Shown here: positions 10,324 through 18,159 of the stretch, in pieces
Numbering within the stretch: the first letter of the stretch is position 1
Layout: every line of letters begins with the position of its first letter
Origin: CAVSQX01 sp963730225
GTDB lineage: Bacteria; Planctomycetota; Phycisphaerae; Tepidisphaerales; Tepidisphaeraceae
Assembly: GCA_963730225.1 (NCBI GenBank)
Contig: CAVSQX010000004.1
Location: 992,001 to 1,056,000 of the forward strand
Length of the DNA: 64,000 nucleotides
Direction of reading: 5' to 3'
The notes under the pieces: model-generated
What the model was told of the DNA's origin: nothing
The model's database searches: none
The model's input: only the letters and a program-made list of their open reading frames with translations
Made by a program: the position numbers and the translations under genes

Positions 10324-11253
10324 TCAGTTCGACAGCGTGCGCCCGCACAGCGACTCCAGCACGTTAATCGGTGACTTCTGCGGAGCCACCATCGCCCGGG
10401 CAGGGATGATAAACGTCTGCTCGATCGCGAACCGCCCCGACATCACTGCATGAGGAACCGTGTCGGTGTAAACCAGCCAGCTGCTGTTGGGCGGAAATTC
10501 CCATCGCTGCTTCGGATAGTTCTGCTGATAGTCGGCGTTCCCTTTGAGATAATCGTGAAAGTGAAGCATGAACTGATCGTACGGCGAGCGATCCGCCCCT
10601 TTGACGCCCACACTCTTGAGCAGCGGCGCCAGCGCCTGCACGACCCGTTTCCCCGGCGTCGGAGCCGCGATTTTTTCCAGCCCCGCATCCTTCGCATATT
10701 TCCCGGCGATCACCTCGAACGGATCGGTCGTCGTCCAGACTCGGTTTTCCGACGGATTGATGTTGGTGAAAACCCGCAAAATCCTTCCGCCGTTGGTCGG
10801 CCGCGTCGGAAAGGCGTCGACGTGCAGCAAATCATTTCGGCGCGTCAGCGGGAGATCGCGATTCTGTTCCTCGATCGGCCTGAAGCTGGCAAAATCAAGC
10901 TTGCGATCTTTCGCATACGGCGCCAACAGCACATCAACCACCCGGGTGGCCCGCTGCGAATAACTGCGCATGATTTCCGTCAACCGCTTCGTATCCTCCG
11001 GCGATTCGGTGGCGTCGCCGCGCAGCTCATCGCTGGCCGGCCGATACGATACGTTCTTGTGACCCTTGAACGCGCTCTGCCGCTGGCCCAGCAGAAAGGC
11101 CCGCTCCGCTTCCGGAAAATCAAACGGCGGCTGACGAAAATAGAGAATCCGTCCGCTCTCCAGTTCTTCGCAGCTTTCACGCGCTCGCTGCGCCGCCGAC
11201 GCCGGCTCGGTCCATCCGCCTGCTCCGTAGTCCGTTACTTCGATCCATGACAT
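10324..11253 (-). CDS. Kdo hydroxylase family protein (Fe(II)/2-oxoglutarate-type dioxygenase)
   Basis: 309 residues resembling KdoO-type 3-deoxy-manno-octulosonic acid hydroxylases: ESGRILYFRQPPFDFP near the N-terminus, GHKNVSYRP, the metal-binding LLHVDAFPTRPTNG (His-x-Asp) around residue 145, RVFTNINP, and PHAVMSGRFAIEQTF near the C-terminus with the distal His. KdoO hydroxylates Kdo in lipid A-core, so this gene points to Kdo-containing lipopolysaccharide in a diderm. It starts at ATG 11253. No transmembrane segment is evident. Confidence 0.85.
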   Translation of the reverse strand: MSWIEVTDYGAGGWTEPASAAQRARESCEELESGRILYFRQPPFDFPEAERAFLLGQRQSAFKGHKNVSYRPASDELRGDATESPEDTKRLTEIMRSYSQRATRVVDVLLAPYAKDRKLDFASFRPIEEQNRDLPLTRRNDLLHVDAFPTRPTNGGRILRVFTNINPSENRVWTTTDPFEVIAGKYAKDAGLEKIAAPTPGKRVVQALAPLLKSVGVKGADRSPYDQFMLHFHDYLKGNADYQQNYPKQRWEFPPNSSWLVYTDTVPHAVMSGRFAIEQTFIIPARAMVAPQKSPINVLESLCGRTLSN

Positions 11254-11334
11254 TGGCTCGCTCCCTGCTAAAAGAAGTCGCCAATGTTTCTACCGACAAG
11301 CGCCGCGGTCGTAAAGCCGAGGAATCTTCGATCC

Positions 11335-12439
11335 TCATCCCACTCGTCGCAGCGGCTTCAGATGCAAGGAAAGGCGAATCGCCGTTGTGGCCGCCGGCTT
11401 TCGACCGCGGTCCATCAGACGCAGCAACTCGGTAGGATCGCGCGAAAGCTGCAATTCCGCGCACCGGCACAATCGCGCCAGCTTCGGCGGCATCTGGCCT
11501 CCGTGCCGATCCGGCTGCAATTCGATGATCGGCCAGCATTGCCGCAGCCGATTCATCGCATCGCTAACCGACAAATCACGCTTGGACGCGCTAGTGCGTC
11601 TCCCCGGGTCCACGACGAACACTTCGTCGCAGAAGCTTTGGCTCTGCTGCGATCCGGGGAATTCCAACGTCAGGTCGACGAGCTTTCCCATCGCTTCGAT
11701 CCCGTGCTGTCCGCGCCTGGGCGAGCCAACTCGCTCGACAAATCCCGGCATGTGCAACATGGCCACTCGCCCCTTCTCCTCGCACAGCACCGTCCAACGC
11801 TGGCCCAGAATCCGATACCCGTTTCGCACCAGCACATTCAATTCCGCCCCAATGCCGAACGGGCAGAGGATCAGTGTGCCACAACCATCTCGTGCAATCG
11901 AAACCGCCGGCAGCAGATGCAACCCCCGCCCGCGCAGGCAAGTGCGCCAGCGGCCACAACACGCCCATCTCAACACACCGCAGCGGATCGACCGTCGGCC
12001 GCGGCAGCACCCAGCTTTTCCATTGCCGCCGCAACAGATTCAGCTCCGCCATTCCCCAGCGATCATCGACGAGCCAAAATCGCTCCCCCTGGTGATACAA
12101 TTCGATCAGCTCATCCGATTGCGAGAACGCCGTCGCCGACGATGAAATGCTGCGTTGCACCGCCGCCGCGTCGAACGGCTGAACGCATCCGATTATCGGA
12201 CCCGCCTGCGGCTCAACGCTCAGCGTCGCAAATCGCCCCAGAAACCGCTCGATCTCCGGCCGCAGCGCGACCGCTTCGCACTGCAACTCCACCGCCGCCC
12301 CGTGCAGAGCCAGACGTCGCACTTGAGATGGTCGAGCCGATTGGCCGGCGCTCACGATTCGCGGCTCCTCTGAGATGACCGACACACTATCGGCAGAACC
12401 CGCATTTAAGATGGAGCGCCCATCTCCCCCCAACAGCAT
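11335..12439 (-). CDS. HPr-kinase-like fold protein lacking a canonical P-loop, one frameshift
   Basis: Two minus-strand frames join near 11930-11960 into about 368 residues: ATG 12439 to LWPLAHLP, then LRGRGLHLLPAVSIARDG to the stop at 11335. The joined order (small N-terminal domain with ELYHQGERFWLVDDRWG, then RGLHLLPAVSIARDG, CPFGIGAELNVLVRNGY, GQRWTVL, CDEVFVVDPGRR) follows HprK-like ATPases. The expected GxxGxGKS is replaced by PFGIGAELN with no Lys-Ser, so ATP binding of the usual type is doubtful. It sits 3 bases after the ACT-domain gene and is probably cotranscribed with it. The function is unknown; the family call is a fold-level inference. Confidence 0.5.
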
Positions 12440-12442
12440 CCC

Positions 12443-12922
12443 TCACTTCCGCAAATCACTTTGACTTAGCAAGTTGAACCCTTTTCGAATCAACAACTCC
12501 GTGGACAGCGCGATGTCATCCACATGCAGCGCCAGCACCGGCCCATGTCGGCCCGCCAACAGCGGATAGGCGTAATGAATATTCAACTCCGCCCCCAGCA
12601 ACGCCGAGCAAATCGCCAAGACCGGCTGGCTCGAATTCTTGGGCAACTGCACCGCCAATATTTCCGTCTCGAAGAACGAGAACCCGCCGGTTTGCAGCAA
12701 CTCCCGGCCAAAATCCGCCTCCGCGCAGATCAGCCGAACCAACGCCGCATCGCCCGATTCCTCGATCGACATCGCCGCGATCCGCCCCACGCCCTGCTCC
12801 AGCGAGCGCGTCAGCATCTGTAATCGCCCGACTTTGTTCTCCAGAAAAATCGTGAACTGCCGCACCCGCGGCGACTCAAATCCCGCTCCCTCTTGCGTCT
12901 GCGGCGGAAGAATCTGTTCCAT
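12443..12922 (-). CDS. tandem ACT-domain protein
   Basis: 159 residues from ATG 12922. Two ACT-like units are visible: VRQFTIFLENKVGRLQMLTR with EESGDAALVRLICA, then FFETEILAVQLP with a second ligand-type loop at LLGAELNIHYAYPLL. ACT domains bind amino acids or similar small ligands and regulate partner proteins. No enzymatic domain is attached. An earlier in-frame start exists at 13114, but the extra residues read through the terminator and structured RNA, so the internal ATG was chosen. The gene is followed 3 bases later by the HprK-like gene. Confidence 0.75.
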   Translation of the reverse strand: MEQILPPQTQEGAGFESPRVRQFTIFLENKVGRLQMLTRSLEQGVGRIAAMSIEESGDAALVRLICAEADFGRELLQTGGFSFFETEILAVQLPKNSSQPVLAICSALLGAELNIHYAYPLLAGRHGPVLALHVDDIALSTELLIRKGFNLLSQSDLRK

Positions 12923-12970
12923 CGAATCGGAAGAATACCCCGCCCCCGATCTTTCGCCACCAAAATCCGC

Positions 12971-12993
12971 GTTTAGCCGCGAGCTTGCTCGCG
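12971..12993 (+). repeat. REP-like palindrome, GTTTAGC head + CGCGAGC/GCTCGCG hairpin
   Basis: GTTTAGC is followed directly by a perfect 7-bp inverted repeat with a 2-nt loop (CGCGAGC TT GCTCGCG). The same head and hairpin recur at 14436-14458, 63335-63357 (minus) and, with paired stem changes, at 18192-18216 (minus). Confidence 0.7.
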
Positions 12994-13033
12994 CTGTTCC
13001 CGCGGTGTTCCCGTGGCTCCCGCACCCGGCCAC

Positions 13034-13066
13034 AAAAAAAGCCCGGCGATCCGAAGATCGCCGGGC
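13034..13066 (-). terminator. intrinsic terminator, minus strand
   Basis: A perfect 11-bp stem (GCCCGGCGATC/GATCGCCGGGC, 13041-13066) with a 4-nt loop is followed on the minus strand by seven T residues (13034-13040). It ends whatever is transcribed from the structured region immediately upstream (13072-13203), about 110 bases before the ACT gene start. Confidence 0.88.
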
Positions 13067-13071
13067 TTGCA

Positions 13072-13172
13072 GTGTGTCTCTGCTACCGGGAACTATCTCC
13101 CGGCGAGCTGCCATAGCAGCCGCGTATACCGCAGGGATCGCACCTTGCGGCGCTGCTTACAGCAGCCCACAC
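13072..13172 (-). ncRNA. candidate structured RNA / leader element upstream of the ACT gene
   Basis: Read on the minus strand, GTGTG..CTGCT at the 5' side can pair with AGCAG..CACAC at the 3' side. This closes a multibranch structure with inner hairpins CCGCA/TGCGG, GCTGC/GCAGC and CCGGGA/TCCCGG. The terminator at 13034-13066 follows within six bases. It does not match any riboswitch or housekeeping RNA consensus I could recall. The pairing was worked out by eye, so it is a candidate only. Confidence 0.4.
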
Positions 13173-13192
13173 GTACAGTCAGAATGGTTCAC
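13157..13192 (-). CDS. 11-codon mini-ORF with an 11-nt perfect Shine-Dalgarno (possible leader peptide)
   Basis: GTG at 13192 starts VNHSDCTCGLL and stops at TAA 13157. It is preceded at 13193-13203 by GGAGGTGATCC, fully complementary to the usual bacterial 16S 3' tail, with six bases between GGAGG and the start. The ORF enters the 5' arm of the candidate structured RNA, so translation could alter folding ahead of the terminator. It contains two Cys codons. It could equally be chance; no homologue is known to me. Confidence 0.35.
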   Translation of the reverse strand: MNHSDCTCGLL

Positions 13193-13380
13193 GGATCACC
13201 TCCATTTCAGTCGAGCCATCAGGCAAACGTGCCCCAGCTCGTGGACCTGCCAAGCCGTCGCGGAAAAACTTCCCGCCGCCGGGCTCTTCCTCCCGGAAAC
13301 GCCTTCCCGGGAACAACGCCGGTATCTTAGAATCCCTTCTCATGGGGATCAACGAAAAAACCGTGTAAGATGTGGCTCCG

Positions 13381-13632
13381 ATGCCCATAACCAACGAAAT
13401 CCTCGATCGGCAATTCCTCGAAATGCGCGGCCGCTGCCTCAGCCTGGCGGCGGATTTGGATCGTGTGCAACGCTGCGCCGGTGGCGACCAACGCGTCCAA
13501 ATGGATCCGCGCCTCAAAACCCTGCGGCAGGCGATATTGGTTCTGCTCTCGCCCGAACCCGGTCGCGCCGAGCACGTGCAGAATCTTTTCAGCGACAAAA
13601 CTCCGCCACCACCCCCGCCGTCGCGCCCATGA
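13381..13632 (+). CDS. small conserved-looking protein coupled to the TatD-type hydrolase
   Basis: 83 residues from ATG 13381 (a GTG nine bases earlier is possible). Not recognised with certainty. The sequence is helical and charged (RQFLEMRGRCLSLAADLDR, then DPRLKTLRQAILVLLS) and ends in a run of prolines. Its TGA overlaps the next gene's ATG in ATGA, which implies translational coupling and a shared job with the hydrolase. No signal peptide or membrane segment is present. Confidence 0.65.
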   Translation: MPITNEILDRQFLEMRGRCLSLAADLDRVQRCAGGDQRVQMDPRLKTLRQAILVLLSPEPGRAEHVQNLFSDKTPPPPPPSRP

Positions 13633-14441
13633 AGTTCATCGATCCGCACATTCACTGCGTCAGTCGAACCACCGACGATTACCAATACATGGCCCGCTGC
13701 GGCGTCGTCGGCGTTTCCGAGCCCGCCTTCTGGGCCGGCTTCGATCGCTCGTCGGCTGAAAGTTTTGCGGATTACTTTCGGCACCTAATGGACGTCGAAC
13801 CGCTCCGGGCCGCCCGCTACGGCATCGATCATTACTGCTGGCTCTGCATCAACGCCAAGGAAGCCGAAAATGTGGCACTCTCCCGAGAAGTGATCGCCCT
13901 GATCCCCCCGCTGCTGAATCATCCGCGCGTGCTGGGCATCGGCGAGATCGGCCTGAACAAAAACACCCGCAACGAAATCACCATCTTCGAAGAACAGATG
14001 AATCTCGCCGCCCAGCACAATCAACTGATCCTCATCCACACGCCGCACCTTGAAGACAAACACAAAGGCACCGCCATTATCACGTCGATTCTAAAAAACG
14101 AAAAACGGATTCAGCCGCAGCGCGTGCTGATCGACCACTGCGAAGAACACACCATCCGCCTCGCCCGCGACGCCGGCTTCTGGGCCGGCCTCACCATCTA
14201 CCCCATCACCAAAGTCACCCCCCAGCGCGGCGTCGACATCCTCGAAACCTTCGGCCCCGACATGATCTGCGTCAACAGCGCCTCCGACTGGGGCGAATCC
14301 AGCCCCTCCCAACTCACCGACACCTACCTCGAATTCCGCCGCCGCGGCCACGACGAAACCGAAGCGCTCGAAATTTTTTACAACAACCCCTGCCGATTCT
14401 TCTCCCAAAGCGGCAAATGGAAACTCAGCTTCCCCGTGTAG
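13629..14441 (+). CDS. TatD-family metal-dependent hydrolase, EboB-like
   Basis: 270 residues from ATG 13629. Metal-binding features of TatD amidohydrolases are present: DPHIH near the N-terminus, GEIGLN (about residue 104), a His in LIHTPH, DHCEEHT, and the late Asp in SASDWGE. The opening DPHIHCVSRTTDDYQYMARCGVV and FYNNPCRFFSQSGKW at the end match the EboB-type subgroup encoded in ebo (metabolite traffic) clusters rather than the DNase TatD. No other ebo gene is visible nearby. The frame stays open far upstream, but that part is non-coding by content; the ATGA overlap fixes the start. Confidence 0.8.
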   Translation: MKFIDPHIHCVSRTTDDYQYMARCGVVGVSEPAFWAGFDRSSAESFADYFRHLMDVEPLRAARYGIDHYCWLCINAKEAENVALSREVIALIPPLLNHPRVLGIGEIGLNKNTRNEITIFEEQMNLAAQHNQLILIHTPHLEDKHKGTAIITSILKNEKRIQPQRVLIDHCEEHTIRLARDAGFWAGLTIYPITKVTPQRGVDILETFGPDMICVNSASDWGESSPSQLTDTYLEFRRRGHDETEALEIFYNNPCRFFSQSGKWKLSFPV

Positions 14442-14458
14442 CCGCGAGCTTGCTCGCG
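14436..14458 (+). repeat. REP-like palindrome overlapping the hydrolase stop codon
   Basis: GTGTAGC then CGCGAGC TT GCTCGCG. It is identical to the 12971 copy except T to G in the head, and the TAG stop of the preceding gene lies inside the head. Confidence 0.65.
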
Positions 14459-14532
14459 CGTCTCCGCAACACCCATTTTCCCCGTTGTGCCCGCTCCGCA
14501 CACCGCATTACAAATGGAATCAGGCCGCGCCC

Positions 14533-15153
14533 ATGTCAGACCAAGCATCCACTCTCATCGCCTGCAAAATCTGCGGCCAGGTGCACGCCATCGAACCACT
14601 CGCCCCCGCTTCCGTCGCCCATTGCAGCCGATGCGGCTCGATAATTCAAAAACGAACTCCCGCCAGCCTTCAGCTCACCGCCGCCTTTTCTCTGGCCGCC
14701 CTGATTCTCTACATCCCCGCCAACATTCTCCCGATTTTGCGGCTCGAAATGTACGGTGCTTCGTCGGAAAACACCGTCTGGGAAGGATGCAAGCGCCTGT
14801 GGGAAGACGGCGATGTCATCATCGCCGGGATCGTCTTTCTCGCCAGCATTTTTGTTCCCCTGCTCAAACTGCTCGGCCTGATTTTTCTCGTCACCGCCAC
14901 GAAGTTGCGGCTGACGAAATGGAAACCTCTGCGAACCCGGGTTTTCCGAATCATCGACTCCATCGGCCGATGGGCCATGCTCGATGTCTTCGTGCTCGCC
15001 ATCCTCGTCGCGCTGGTCAAACTCCAGCGGCTGGCCACCGTAATTCCCGGCGCGGGGCTGCTCGCCTTCGGCGGTGTCGTCGTCTGCACGCTCTTCGCCT
15101 CGGCTTGTTTTGATCCGCAACTGATCTGGGAAGAGCCGGAGGTTTCCGAATGA
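14533..15153 (+). CDS. pqiA: PqiA-like paraquat-inducible membrane protein
   Basis: 206 residues from ATG 14533. An N-terminal zinc ribbon (CKICGQVH...CSRCGS, about residues 11-37) is followed by four membrane helices (starting at about residues 50, 100, 150 and 175) with the family signature LYIPANILPIL. PqiA works with PqiB, an MCE protein, in lipid transport between the two membranes. The next gene is a PqiB/MlaD homologue, consistent with that pairing. This is a single-domain form, about half the length of E. coli PqiA. Confidence 0.88.
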   Translation: MSDQASTLIACKICGQVHAIEPLAPASVAHCSRCGSIIQKRTPASLQLTAAFSLAALILYIPANILPILRLEMYGASSENTVWEGCKRLWEDGDVIIAGIVFLASIFVPLLKLLGLIFLVTATKLRLTKWKPLRTRVFRIIDSIGRWAMLDVFVLAILVALVKLQRLATVIPGAGLLAFGGVVVCTLFASACFDPQLIWEEPEVSE

Positions 15154-15213
15154 TGCGCAGGCGCTTCCGATCATCCCACCCACACCACCGCAGCCCGGCC
15201 GCGCGTCAAAAAA

Positions 15214-16107
15214 ATGCACTGGCCCTATCCGATCGTCTGGATCGTGCCGATCGCCGCCGCCGTAGTGGCCGGTAGCTATCTGGTCGATTACCTCAAAAAT
15301 CGCGGGCCGGGAATTTCGATCCAGTTCACCGATGTTTCCGGCCTCGAAGCCGGCCGCACACCGATCCAGCGGCTCGGCGTCACCATCGGAACGGTGCGAG
15401 CGATCCATCTCAACGGCGATCAATCAAACGTGATTATCGAAGCCCGGCTTCTCCGCCCCGCCGCCGACTTCGCCCGCCAAGGCGCGCGATTCTGGATCGT
15501 TCGCCCCGAAATCTCCGGCGGAAATCTCAACGGCCTGAACACGCTCACCAGCGGTCCGTACATCGAAGCCGATCCCGGCAACGGCCCGCCGCAATCCAAC
15601 TTCGTCGGCCTCGACCAACCCCCCTCCTCGCAAGGCCCCGGCCTGCGAGTCGTGCTGCACAGCCCACGCCTCGACCATCTCGAAAGCGGCTCTCCCATCA
15701 TGTACCGCGGCCTGACCGTCGGCAGCATCGACAGCGTTTCCCTGAGCCCCGATTCCACCGGCGTCGACGTGCACATCTTCATTCAGCCGCACTACGCCCC
15801 GCTGGTCCACACCAATTCCGCCTTCTGGAGCGTCAGCGGCGTCGATGTCAAAGGCGGATTGTTCACCGGCGTGCAGATGAAAGTCGATTCCCTCCGCTCC
15901 GTCCTCGCCGGCGGCATCGAATTCGCCACGCCTCCCACCGGCGAAGCCGCCACCGACGGCGCCAACTTCCCCCTCTACGAAGATTCCAAACCCGACTGGC
16001 TGAAATGGGAAACGAAGATTCCCATCAAGCCCGAGAATTCGAGCTTGCCCGATTCGACCAAACCGCTCCCGATGGCCCCCGATGCGGCGCAGTCGGCGGT
16101 GAAGTGA
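15214..16107 (+). CDS. PqiB/MlaD-type MCE-domain protein
   Basis: 297 residues from ATG 15214. One N-terminal membrane helix (WIVPIAAAVVAGSYLV) precedes at least two MCE units, the first near ISIQFTDVSGLEAGRTPI and the second near VVLHSPRLDHLESGSPIMYRG. MCE proteins form periplasmic hexamers that ferry lipids. An alternative start at 15153 overlaps the pqiA stop (TGATG) and gives a basic leader, but is out of frame by one base across a run of seven A at 15208-15214. A one-base homopolymer error there would join it and give a more typical PqiB N-terminus. Confidence 0.82.
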   Translation: MHWPYPIVWIVPIAAAVVAGSYLVDYLKNRGPGISIQFTDVSGLEAGRTPIQRLGVTIGTVRAIHLNGDQSNVIIEARLLRPAADFARQGARFWIVRPEISGGNLNGLNTLTSGPYIEADPGNGPPQSNFVGLDQPPSSQGPGLRVVLHSPRLDHLESGSPIMYRGLTVGSIDSVSLSPDSTGVDVHIFIQPHYAPLVHTNSAFWSVSGVDVKGGLFTGVQMKVDSLRSVLAGGIEFATPPTGEAATDGANFPLYEDSKPDWLKWETKIPIKPENSSLPDSTKPLPMAPDAAQSAVK

Positions 16108-16117
16108 GGCAAAGAAA

Positions 16118-16338
16118 ATGATGAATGATGAATGATGAATTGGGGACGCAACAAATGCGACAGAATGCGACACATTTCGAAATTTGATTAGCGATTGCTA
16201 ACTGTCTAACCCGTTATCGCCGCGGTGGTTAGCATAAAAACGTAAGTAGACACGAAAAAACATGTTGCATTCATGTTTTTGCTTGATTTTGGTGGTGATG
16301 GCCGTTAGTATTTTGTTTGGTTTAACAAAGGAGCGTTT
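16118..16338. other. intergenic region with short ATGA-type tandem repeat
   Basis: Right after the PqiB-like gene there are three to four copies of ATGATGA-type units (16118-16142). Further on is an AT-only inverted repeat AAAAACATG/CATGTTTTT (16256-16280). AAAGGAG just before 16339 is the ribosome site of the next gene. Confidence 0.5.
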
Positions 16339-16842
16339 ATGGCAGAGCGTATGGACAGCGGTCGGGAGTTGGCGCACGGCGGAGACGAATTGGGTGGCGC
16401 TTCGGGGCGGGCCGGGGATTTAGCACCGGAGCAAGAGCGGGCGCTGGCGCTGCTGGCGGCGGGAAAGTCGGCGGCGGAGGCGGCACGGGAGATCGGCGTG
16501 CATCGCTCGACGCTGCATCGCTGGATGAAGGGAAACCCCGCGTTCGCGGCGGCGTACAACCAGTGGCACGAGGAGATGCGCCAGACCACGCATTCACGGC
16601 TGCTGATGCTGGCGGAGAAAGCGACGGGGACGCTGGAGAAAGCGATCGACGCGGGGGATGGAAGATTGGCGATGCGGTATCTGGAAAAGATGGGACTGGC
16701 CAAGGACCGCGAGACGGGGCCGACGGAGGCGGAGGAGATCGCGGCGGAGAGGAAGATGGAGAGCGAGCGGAAACGGGTGAAGCGGAAGAAAGAGGCGAGT
16801 GATTTGCGGATGGATGAGATTGGGATTTTGGATGGGATATAG
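16339..16842 (+). CDS. helix-turn-helix protein, phage terminase small-subunit-like
   Basis: 167 residues. Residues 28-60 (LAPEQERALALLAAGKS then AREIGVHRSTLHRWMKG) form a clear HTH as in transposase/phBC6A51-type terminase small subunits. The C-terminal third is highly charged and probably coiled (EAEEIAAERKMESERKRVKRKK). No terminase large subunit, portal or other phage gene lies nearby, so it stands alone. It may be a stray phage gene or an unrelated DNA-binding protein. Confidence 0.6.
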   Translation: MAERMDSGRELAHGGDELGGASGRAGDLAPEQERALALLAAGKSAAEAAREIGVHRSTLHRWMKGNPAFAAAYNQWHEEMRQTTHSRLLMLAEKATGTLEKAIDAGDGRLAMRYLEKMGLAKDRETGPTEAEEIAAERKMESERKRVKRKKEASDLRMDEIGILDGI

Positions 16843-16845
16843 GGG

Positions 16846-16879
16846 GATTGCCGATTGCCGATTGCCAGTTGCCGATTGG
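16846..16879. repeat. short iterated repeat, GATTGCC units
   Basis: Four imperfect copies of an 8-base unit (GATTGCCG / GTTGCCG). The same word, in direct and inverted order, occurs at 32420-32495. Confidence 0.7.
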
Positions 16880-16932
16880 AATGAGGCCGAGCAGTTCGTG
16901 TTACTCATCCGGTCTGCATTTCGCGCCGGATT

Positions 16933-17268
16933 TTATGGTCGATCGGGGAGTGCTGGCACTCGCTCCCACACCCACGCGAATTCGACGTCAAATTCCATAA
17001 CTGACATAGTAGATTCGTCCTCGGCAACAATTTCGTAGTCAATTCCCTGAATGGCGCCGTTTTCGAGGCTGGGGATATGCGGCACGGGATCAATGTAGAC
17101 GCCCATGTTCCAATGAGTCGGATCGGAATATGACCACTCCAACCGATCTTCGTGCTGTTGGCCGTTGCGCAGAGTGCATCGAGAAACTCCGGTTCCGTCA
17201 GCGCGCAGTTCTATGACGATGTTGGTCTGCCTGCACCGCCATGTTCCAATCAATTGGTCGCGCGTCAT
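16933..17268 (-). CDS. hypothetical small protein with lipocalin-like start
   Basis: About 111 residues from ATG 17268 (MTRDQLIGTWRC). An opening of the type LIGTWRC...IELRADGTG resembles small lipocalin-like/DUF beta-barrel proteins, but no family can be named firmly. No signal peptide. It is flanked by other small minus-strand genes of low conservation, consistent with an accessory patch. Confidence 0.5.
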   Translation of the reverse strand: MTRDQLIGTWRCRQTNIVIELRADGTGVSRCTLRNGQQHEDRLEWSYSDPTHWNMGVYIDPVPHIPSLENGAIQGIDYEIVAEDESTMSVMEFDVEFAWVWERVPALPDRP

Positions 17269-17350
17269 TCTTGAACCGGATACGGGAACGACTCTCACGG
17301 CTTTTGAGCGCGGGTTTCAGTATCGCAGCCTGAGGACGAGTCGCATCCAA

Positions 17351-17644
17351 TTATTCCTGTTCTGAATGCCGTCGCCGAATCTTCAGGATTGTTACGAACA
17401 GCCCCAAGCCGATCGAGCAGGCTATCGCACTGAGGTTGAGCAGCCTGTCGGCTAACGTCGGCACCCAACGCCGGCCAGTCGTTGGGTCGAGCCCGATCCT
17501 AGCAAAGCTCTCAGGGTGCGTAAGCGCGAAGAAGAACATCACAATCGAGAACAGGGTCCAGCCAATTACCAGCACAATTCCCGTGATTGAGCCGTCTTTC
17601 CGGCGAACGATTAAAAACGATCCTTTAAAGGATAAGCCGAACAT
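17351..17644 (-). CDS. small membrane protein, two predicted helices
   Basis: 97 residues from ATG 17644. Two hydrophobic stretches, about residues 22-41 (GIVLVIGWTLFSIVMFFFA) and 68-87 (NLSAIACSIGLGLFVTIL), are separated by a polar loop, and a basic tail follows. Not recognised. No strong ribosome site is seen. Confidence 0.45.
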   Translation of the reverse strand: MFGLSFKGSFLIVRRKDGSITGIVLVIGWTLFSIVMFFFALTHPESFARIGLDPTTGRRWVPTLADRLLNLSAIACSIGLGLFVTILKIRRRHSEQE

Positions 17645-17743
17645 GTCAGGGCTGACATTTTAGCATAGACCCAAACCGGATAGGGAGAAATCTCACGTTG
17701 ATTCTGCGTGATTTCCTAGTTTCAGTTTCCGGTCGATTAGGGC

Positions 17744-18103
17744 TCAGCCGGCGATGTCATCCAGATCGACGCCGAGGGCGGTGGCGATGCTTTTGAGGAC
17801 CGAAACGGAGCCTGTTTTTTTTCCCGACTCGAGTTCGGTGAGATAGGGGCGAGCAATGTCGGCGGCCTTGGCGAGTTGTTCCTGGGTAAGCTGGCGGTAT
17901 TCCCGAAAGACGCGGATGGGGTTTTGGCCGGCGATGAGGCGATCGGCCACCTGGGATGGAAACGCTTCTTCCTTGCGTGATTTGGCGGCGTCGTAGGCGC
18001 GGATGTCGTCCAACATTTCGGCGTCGTGGCGAAGACGCTCGAAATCCCTCAACGGCACCATGGCAAACCGCTTGCCTTTACGCTGGATAATCTGGGTCTT
18101 CAT
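17744..18103 (-). CDS. XRE-family HTH regulator (antitoxin-like)
   Basis: 119 residues from ATG 18103, with GGAGG about 10 bases upstream. The C-terminal half is a Cro/C1-type HTH (QLTQEQLAKAADIARPYLTELESGKK). The N-terminal half (MKTQIIQRKGKRFAMVPL) resembles antitoxins of RelE/HigB-type modules. A RelE-like C-terminal remnant overlaps its start in ATGA, so it was probably once the antitoxin of a toxin-first pair. Confidence 0.75.
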   Translation of the reverse strand: MKTQIIQRKGKRFAMVPLRDFERLRHDAEMLDDIRAYDAAKSRKEEAFPSQVADRLIAGQNPIRVFREYRQLTQEQLAKAADIARPYLTELESGKKTGSVSVLKSIATALGVDLDDIAG

Positions 18104-18159
18104 TGGTACGCGCCTCCACGGGGTTTTATGTCCAGCACCAGCGTTCTGGCAACTAATAA
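18100..18159 (-). pseudogene. remnant of a RelE-type toxin C-terminus
   Basis: Upstream of the XRE gene the frame reads LVARTLVLDIKPRGGAYQ and then TGA overlapping the antitoxin ATG. The VLDIKPRGGAY pattern resembles the last strand and active-site tail of RelE/ParE toxins. An in-frame stop closes it just upstream, with repeat DNA and a REP-like hairpin beyond. Only about 17 residues survive, so the assignment is tentative. Confidence 0.35.

Noticed and set aside
13072..13172. 6S RNA or a known riboswitch class
   Set aside because: The fold by eye is multibranched rather than one long bulged hairpin, and no recalled riboswitch core motif is present, so no class name was given.
13200..13290. 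A HELGH zinc-protease-like motif on the minus strand (frame ending LMARLKWR)
   Set aside because: The frame is short, lacks other metalloprotease features and ends at the Shine-Dalgarno of the mini-ORF; it is most likely chance.
12639..13628. A long open frame continuing upstream of the TatD-type hydrolase
   Set aside because: It overlaps the ACT gene, terminator and small protein gene, has no domain pattern, and the ATGA overlap at 13629 explains the real start.
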